From the NCBI GenBank assembly GCA_963932465.1, contig OZ010796.1, positions 76,032,974 to 76,096,973 on the forward strand: a stretch of 64,000 bases of DNA, given 5' to 3'. Below are positions 59,080 through 64,000 of the stretch, one piece after another (position 1 is the stretch's first letter; every line of letters starts with the position of its first letter). Source of the stretch: Maratus speciosus. Lineage: Eukaryota; Arthropoda; Arachnida; Araneae; Salticidae. The notes under the pieces were generated by a model. That model was not told the DNA's origin and searched no databases. It worked only from the letters and a program-made list of their open reading frames with translations. The translations under genes were made by a program, and so were the position numbers.

Positions 59080-60500
59080 AAGCTATCTATTCAGATAATT
59101 ATAAAATTCTTTTAATAACTAATTTCATTTAAATCACTGGACATAGATGGCAGCACAATAAAATTTTCTTTTTTTTCCCTCTTATTTATGTTTTTAATGA
59201 TAAAATATTTATTTTTTTAAATATTTTTCTTATGTTTTTATTTTAACAATCTCTTTTTGCCCTTTTTTTGTGTGTTAGTGTGTATGGAAGGGGGGGGGAT
59301 ATTATTTGAACCAACAATAAGCTATCATTTATACTTTAGATTTTTCAGTTAATGATTAACATGACATGATGTTTTTGTCACATTATAAATAATGGTGTAT
59401 AAAAATGAATAAGGAATTGATATGATATGAAACTGTTTTTAGGTATACGTTCAAATAAATAATAATCTTATCTTATAGTGGTGATCTTTCTCTTTTATTT
59501 CATTCCGTATATAAATTGTACCTTAATATTATGTAACATCATACATCTATCAAAAAGTAAAAATTACTTTGCAAAGATGTAGATTATTATTAAGAGTTTT
59601 TTTTTTTAATAATTAGAGTTCATTTTAGATCATTTGTTAGATATTGCCCGTCAAGATTTGACGGTAAATAACTTGAATGTTTCATCAGAAATATTCTTGA
59701 ATTTTTAATTAGTTGCTTTTAAATTAATTATTGAATGACCAATTTCTATATTGCATAAGTGATTCCTATTTCTTTAAGGTGATAAATGGTGCTGTCAGTC
59801 TAACCTATTCAATGAAGTGAAAGAATTTTAAGTTTATAATTTACAACCAATTATGCTTGCTTTTAATCCGTACCTAAAAATGCCGGGTAGAAATTTATTT
59901 TTACTTACTATGGCCTCATTTTTTTTGTTGTTGAAAAAATAACAATATTTATTTTCATTTATTTATTTATTTATTTTTAAAACTACACAACGATTAAAAG
60001 CTGCCATGAATTTTATTTTTATCTGTCTCATTCTCCAGAAACCTAAATTTGAAACTTGATGCAGCTAACGATTTATAATATACATTTTTTATTACTTGAA
60101 TTTATTTTACATTTTTATACATTTTTTAAATGTTAAACCTGGATATCAAGGTAATTTCTTTTATAGCTCTTATATGAATATTTTTCTTTCTTTCCATTTC
60201 ATTTTTTATGGAAAAGAATGACAAACTTTTCTTTCTGACACACACACACACACATATATATTCTTGATAATGGTCAGAAAATATAATGAAAATTGTAGAT
60301 CAGCTGAATTTATTTAATTGATAATTACATGCAAAATATTTTAGCTTAAATATTTTAAATATAAAATCATTATTTTTCAAAATATTATTGAGTGTTTAAT
60401 TTTATTTAATTATAAAGCATTCATAATAATAATAATAAAATAAAAATCCTATATCTTCTCTTCCTAATAAAATATATATTACTGAAATGAATTATCGAAA
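59080..60500. other. AT-rich intron sequence, no gene seen
   Basis: Long T and A runs; (CA)n at 60238-60253. No coding or repeat structure beyond this. Confidence 0.5.
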
Positions 60501-60518
60501 AAAATATTACACATTTGG

Positions 60519-60604
60519 CCAGGCTTGGGTTCAAACCTGTGCTCGCTACAAAAGTTTGGAGCATTAAACTGTCGCATTAACCTGCTATGCTAGGTGGAAC
60601 TCAT
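60519..60604 (-). ncRNA. tRNA-like sequence (tRNA pseudogene or SINE head)
   Basis: On the minus strand TAGCATAGCAGG fits the pol III A box and GGTTTGAACCC is close to the B box, ~45 bases apart. A D-stem GCAT/ATGC can form. The outer seven bases do not pair into an acceptor stem, so it is not a working tRNA. Confidence 0.4.
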
Positions 60605-61411
60605 TTTTCTCCCTACTAAATTGAAGAGGTTCGAAAAACAGTTGACGCATACGTAATTGTCTCAAATTTGAGTTTTGATCTTACAGAAAAAGTTTGGTGT
60701 TTTAATATTTATACCTTACTTTTTCAAAGAAACAGCTACAACTTAACATGCTAGTTTCTCAATCTTCGTGTGCAACTATTGGCAATTCATAAGACGGATA
60801 TAACTTTTAGCCTCAAATCACTGTATTTATCTTTGGTGTGTAATATGACCAAAACAATATGGCACTCCTGAAATAAACCATATCTAGCTCACACAGTAAG
60901 TTTTGAATTGTTAATAGTGCTGAAAGAGCTAAATAATATTAACTTTGTGAAGGAAAGAAAACTAGTTTACAGAAAGATCGAATAGCAGGTGAACTTCAAA
61001 CAACTTCTACCTGGGACGTGATAGTTCAATTGAGCGAGTATCTTTGTGCATTTGCAGCGAGTCACTCTAAAGGTAGACTCGTACTTATATGCTGCACATG
61101 CGCAACTATAGAATTTTAATTTAAAATTACGGCTAATTAATGAAATATTTGAACAAACGAATGTACAATAATGAATCTGTGGCCAAATATCTTTTATTTA
61201 AAAAAAGATTGATGTAATTTGATGCAGTAGTTTCTTCTCACGGGCTGTCGAAAGAAAACACTTAGCATTTTAAATATGTAGATAAGAAGCCAAATATTGT
61301 TTAATTAAGGACTTTTTGTCATTGGGCAGGTTATAAAGTTGTAATGCATTAGAAATTTTCTGAAGGTTTTTATTGTGAATTTTTTTCTTATTTCTTTATT
61401 TTGTATTTCAG

Positions 61412-61451
61412 CTTCACCGAAGTGCAAGAATTCAGTAGTACTCTAGTCCAA
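61412..61451 (+). CDS. Candidate 40-nt exon of the zinc-finger gene
   Basis: Acceptor TTTGTATTTCAG and consensus donor CCAA|GTAAGT. Only one frame is open: one base completes the codon left by the 17-nt microexon, then F-T-E-V-Q-E-F-S-S-T-L-V-Q, leaving at phase 0, the entry phase of the next candidate (63367). Splice signals are strong; the coding call rests on the phase chain. Confidence 0.5.
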
Positions 61452-61539
61452 GTAAGTAATAGAAATAACCAGCCAGCTTTATAATATCAGATGGTAGCAA
61501 TGTTCTTTGAGATCTTGCTGAATGTAAATTATATTATTA

Positions 61540-62419
61540 TGCAATGGGGAATCCAAAAATAATAGCAGCGCTGTTCGTGAGGCTTGCATAGCATGCGTTC
61601 CTCACTTTGGATGTGCATCTCATGAGTTTAGTGCTGTTGCCGTAGTAATCTGGTCACAAACTATTAGCATTTTATTGTAAAAGTGTTTTTGCTTGTTCTT
61701 CACTTTTTTGTAATGTCAGACTTAAAGGAAGAGTATGCAGCTGTTAAGTTTTGCTTTCTGCTCAGCAAAAAATGCTGCAGAAACAATTCTGATATAGCAA
61801 ACAGCATACAAAGATGTGATATGGGAAGTTTATGAGTGGTTTTCTCATTTCAAAAAAATGTGAAATGTCAGCCGATAACAAACCTTGTTCTACATGTCCT
61901 TCAACTTCCAGAACAGACAAAAATGTTGAGAAAGTTGATGCAATTGTGCTTTAAGACTAACGACAGGCCATTGAAGTAATTGTAAGGTTATCTGGCCTGA
62001 TTTGTGATGGTAGACTTTTTTACCCACCTTGATAATGCACCTCTTCATACAGCCTTATCAGTTCACTAAAAATGTTCACTAAAATTCTTGACTAAAAATG
62101 GTATGAATTCTTTGCCCCATGCTTCTACTCACCTGACTTTGCTCTGTGCAATTTTTCTTTTGATTGGTTTTGTTTCCATGAATGAAGAGGGTCATGAGAG
62201 GACATCATTTTTACAGTGTGGAAGAGGTGAAGTAAAAAACAAGGCAGGAGCTTGCAGCCATACAGACAGATGAGTTTAAACAATAGAATCATTGATTAGA
62301 CAAGTGTATAAAGTTAAATGGAGAATATATGGAAGCTGTTAAGGTTGTTTTAATCAAAAAAATTGTAAATACAGATTTTTATAAAGAAATTCTGGTTATT
62401 TTTTTTGGATTCCTCCTTG
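61540..62419 (+). mobile_element. Mariner element, degenerate
   Basis: Ends GGGGAATCCAAAAATAAT and (inverse) GGAGGAATCCAAAAAAAAT with TA outside (61538-61539 and 62420-62421). Size ~880 bp against the usual ~1.3 kb, so the middle is deleted. Confidence 0.85.
61713..62345 (+). pseudogene. Mariner transposase fossil
   Basis: M-S-D-L-K-E at 61713 begins the DNA-binding half, with C-F-L-L-S-K-K and later S-T-S-R-T-D-K-N-V-E-K-V. After an internal deletion the catalytic half shows D-N-A-P-L-H-T-A (second Asp block) and F-L-T-K-N-G-M-N-S-L-P-H-A. The usual S-P-D-L block is degraded to S-T-H-L. Several stops and shifts occur. Confidence 0.85.
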
Positions 62420-62421
62420 TA

Positions 62422-63366
62422 TGAAGTAGTATTAATTTTCTACTGTTTATCATTTTCATCCTTGGAAACTTTATACTTATGAATTCTATTATTTTAAGCT
62501 GTCTATAGGGGAAAGAGGTTTTAAAGGAAAAAATATCAAAATGCTGTTAACTACCATGCTATCTTTCGTTTATAGTGGGGGGAAAAAAAGCCAGTAACTT
62601 TTTTCAAGTAAATAAAAAAGCAAACTCACTGTGATATAGTATAGATTATATAAACCTTATTTAATTTAGTTACAACTAATAATATCTTCATGTAAATAAT
62701 TAAGGAAATTTCTTCATAATTTCTGTTATTTTCTTCTTAAACTAAATTATTTAATTATTAAATTTCTATATTTAGCTGATTTTTATAAGTGGTTTATTTA
62801 TTCTTCTTTAGAAAAAAAAAAAAAAAAAACACACACATGAACAGTTCTAAAATTGTTCTCTTTAAAGAAACTGTCACAGATGATTTTTACTTTCCAGACA
62901 CATACAGTGTAAGGATATCATAATCATAATAAAAGGCAGATGTAGATACTTTGATATGTTTTTATATTATGAGGTTTCTTGAATCCATTTTTGCTATTTT
63001 AAAATCTATTCGATATGTATATGTTATGTGTCTACATTAGAATTTCCTTACATTTTTGGGTCCCCATAGCCCGTTTTTGGGGATTTTTCAATAATACAGT
63101 GCATGTATGTATGTTGTATGTGGGTCAACATGATGGCATTTTAATTTTATATGACTTATTTATGTATAAGTTAAACAGATTGTTTCTCATTGTATGTATT
63201 AAATGGTATAAAGAAAATTTTTTGTGCAGTTGATTAACTGATAGTTATTTTATCAAGATATAACAATCTATGATTTTTTAAATGTAAATAAAGGTTGTCA
63301 GAAAATATTTTTGAAAATTTTGTTTTTCTTGTAAATTTAACCCTACTGCTTTCTTTCTCTGCCAAG
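62422..63366. other. AT-rich intron sequence, no gene seen
   Basis: An A19 run followed by (CA)n lies around 62812-62837. The frame 63015-63233 has no recognisable feature. Confidence 0.5.
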
Positions 63367-63486
63367 GCTTATATAACAAAGAAGTGTCCTATTTTGTCAC
63401 CAGAGAAAATCAATAAGCATTTTCTTTTTAAACTGAATTATTCAATTAAATATTTTCATTGTTCATGCCCATTTTATGTTGATACA
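63367..63486 (+). CDS. Candidate zinc-finger exon
   Basis: Acceptor with a good pyrimidine tract (CTTTCTTTCTCTGCCAAG) and strong donor ACA|GTAAGG enclose exactly 40 codons, phase 0 in and out. The product has K-K-C-P-I-L ... N-K-H and then Y-F-H-C-S-C-P-F-Y. The last motif copies the unusual Y-x-C-x-C-x-F start of finger 4 in the exon at 11734, whose histidines would here lie on the next exon outside the window. This shared oddity is the best argument that both exons belong to one gene. Confidence 0.55.
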
Positions 63487-64000
63487 GTAAGGATATTTCA
63501 CCAGAATGCGACTTAATTTAGTAAAAAAAAAAGAGTAATTGTAATAATATTAGTTTTATCGTTATTGCATTTTATTCAGGTAAAAGTTAAAATATATTCA
63601 TTAAAATAACTTAAAACATGCATTAGTATGGTTATGTAGGTTCAGTTTCAGTATTTATTACTTACTGAGCGCATTGTCAGGAAAGTATTGTAATCATGAT
63701 GTATGTATATACAGTGAGTGAACAAGATAATACCCAAACAGGGTTTTTGCTTAAAGTGTCAGTTGTCAGATATGTTGGTCTTCTGTTGAAAGAACTATAT
63801 TTTTTGTTATATATTATAGCATTTATAGAAAAATTTGCTGATGTCTTTTGTATCTTGTGATCAGAAGTAATTGATAAGTATCTTTTTAATAGGGAAAGTC
63901 ACCAAGGAAACATACAGTGATACTTGCTTGTCGATATACACAGATACACATGTGTGTGCCCTCACCAAAATTTTTGACAAACTTGGTAATAATTGGCAAA
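63487..64000. other. AT-rich sequence at the right edge
   Basis: Nothing recognised. If the preceding exon is real, this is the start of its downstream intron. Confidence 0.45.

Overview
The window looks like an AT-rich animal genome, most likely an arthropod. A chelicerate such as a spider is a guess from the transposon mix, the bloated introns and the long homopolymer tracts; the sequence alone does not prove it. No prokaryotic or viral gene organisation is visible. Almost everything is transposable-element (TE) sequence inserted into, or flanking, one host gene on the + strand.

Host gene. A C2H2 zinc-finger gene is carried by two confident exons (11734-12529 and 12654-12751). Four further small exon candidates (23630-23702, a 17-nt microexon at 39858-39874, 61412-61451 and 63367-63486) have open frames and agree in phase from one to the next. 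If they all belong together, the gene runs over at least 51 kb, and the DNA between is intron filled with TEs. The join between the second and third exons does not fit in phase with the later chain, so an exon is probably missed there or the donor is different.

Layout. 1-5837: degenerate Copia LTR retrotransposon (minus strand), left LTR cut by the window edge. 5.8-7.6 kb: poly-C/CT-rich tandem repeats. 8.1-11 kb: GCCCGAGCCC-rich, hAT-like debris. 11.7-12.75 kb: zinc-finger exons. 12.8-13.7 kb: pogo-type MITE. 15-16.4 kb: two TTAA MITEs and a Tc1/mariner scrap. 17.2-23.4 kb: large foldback with a 3.55-kb non-autonomous hAT inside, which itself holds two foldbacks. 24.7-27.1 kb: Penelope-like composite with GIY-YIG and RT pieces in inverted array. 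27.4-31.1 kb: foldback repeats interrupted by a pogo-like element that carries a TTAA MITE. 32.5-39.2 kb: mariner-like element split by a second Copia (LTRs 624 bp). 41.5-42.4 kb: dead Tc1. 44.4-45.2 kb: the poly-C family again. 47.2-52.5 kb: dead Tigger split by a 4.67-kb hAT that contains an exon-like ORF and a tandem array. 53.7-55.5 kb: second copy of the 28.5-kb pogo-like element. 55.9-58.1 kb: dead Tigger with readable transposase fossils. 61.5-62.4 kb: dead mariner.

No TE here has an intact complete transposase or polymerase, so the window records past activity. The nesting gives relative ages, and several insertions can be checked against an empty site inside the window itself. I found no clear novel functional system. 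The best candidates for a second look are the phase-consistent microexon chain, the exon-like ORF inside a hAT, and the 73-bp TTAA micro-MITE with its own empty site.
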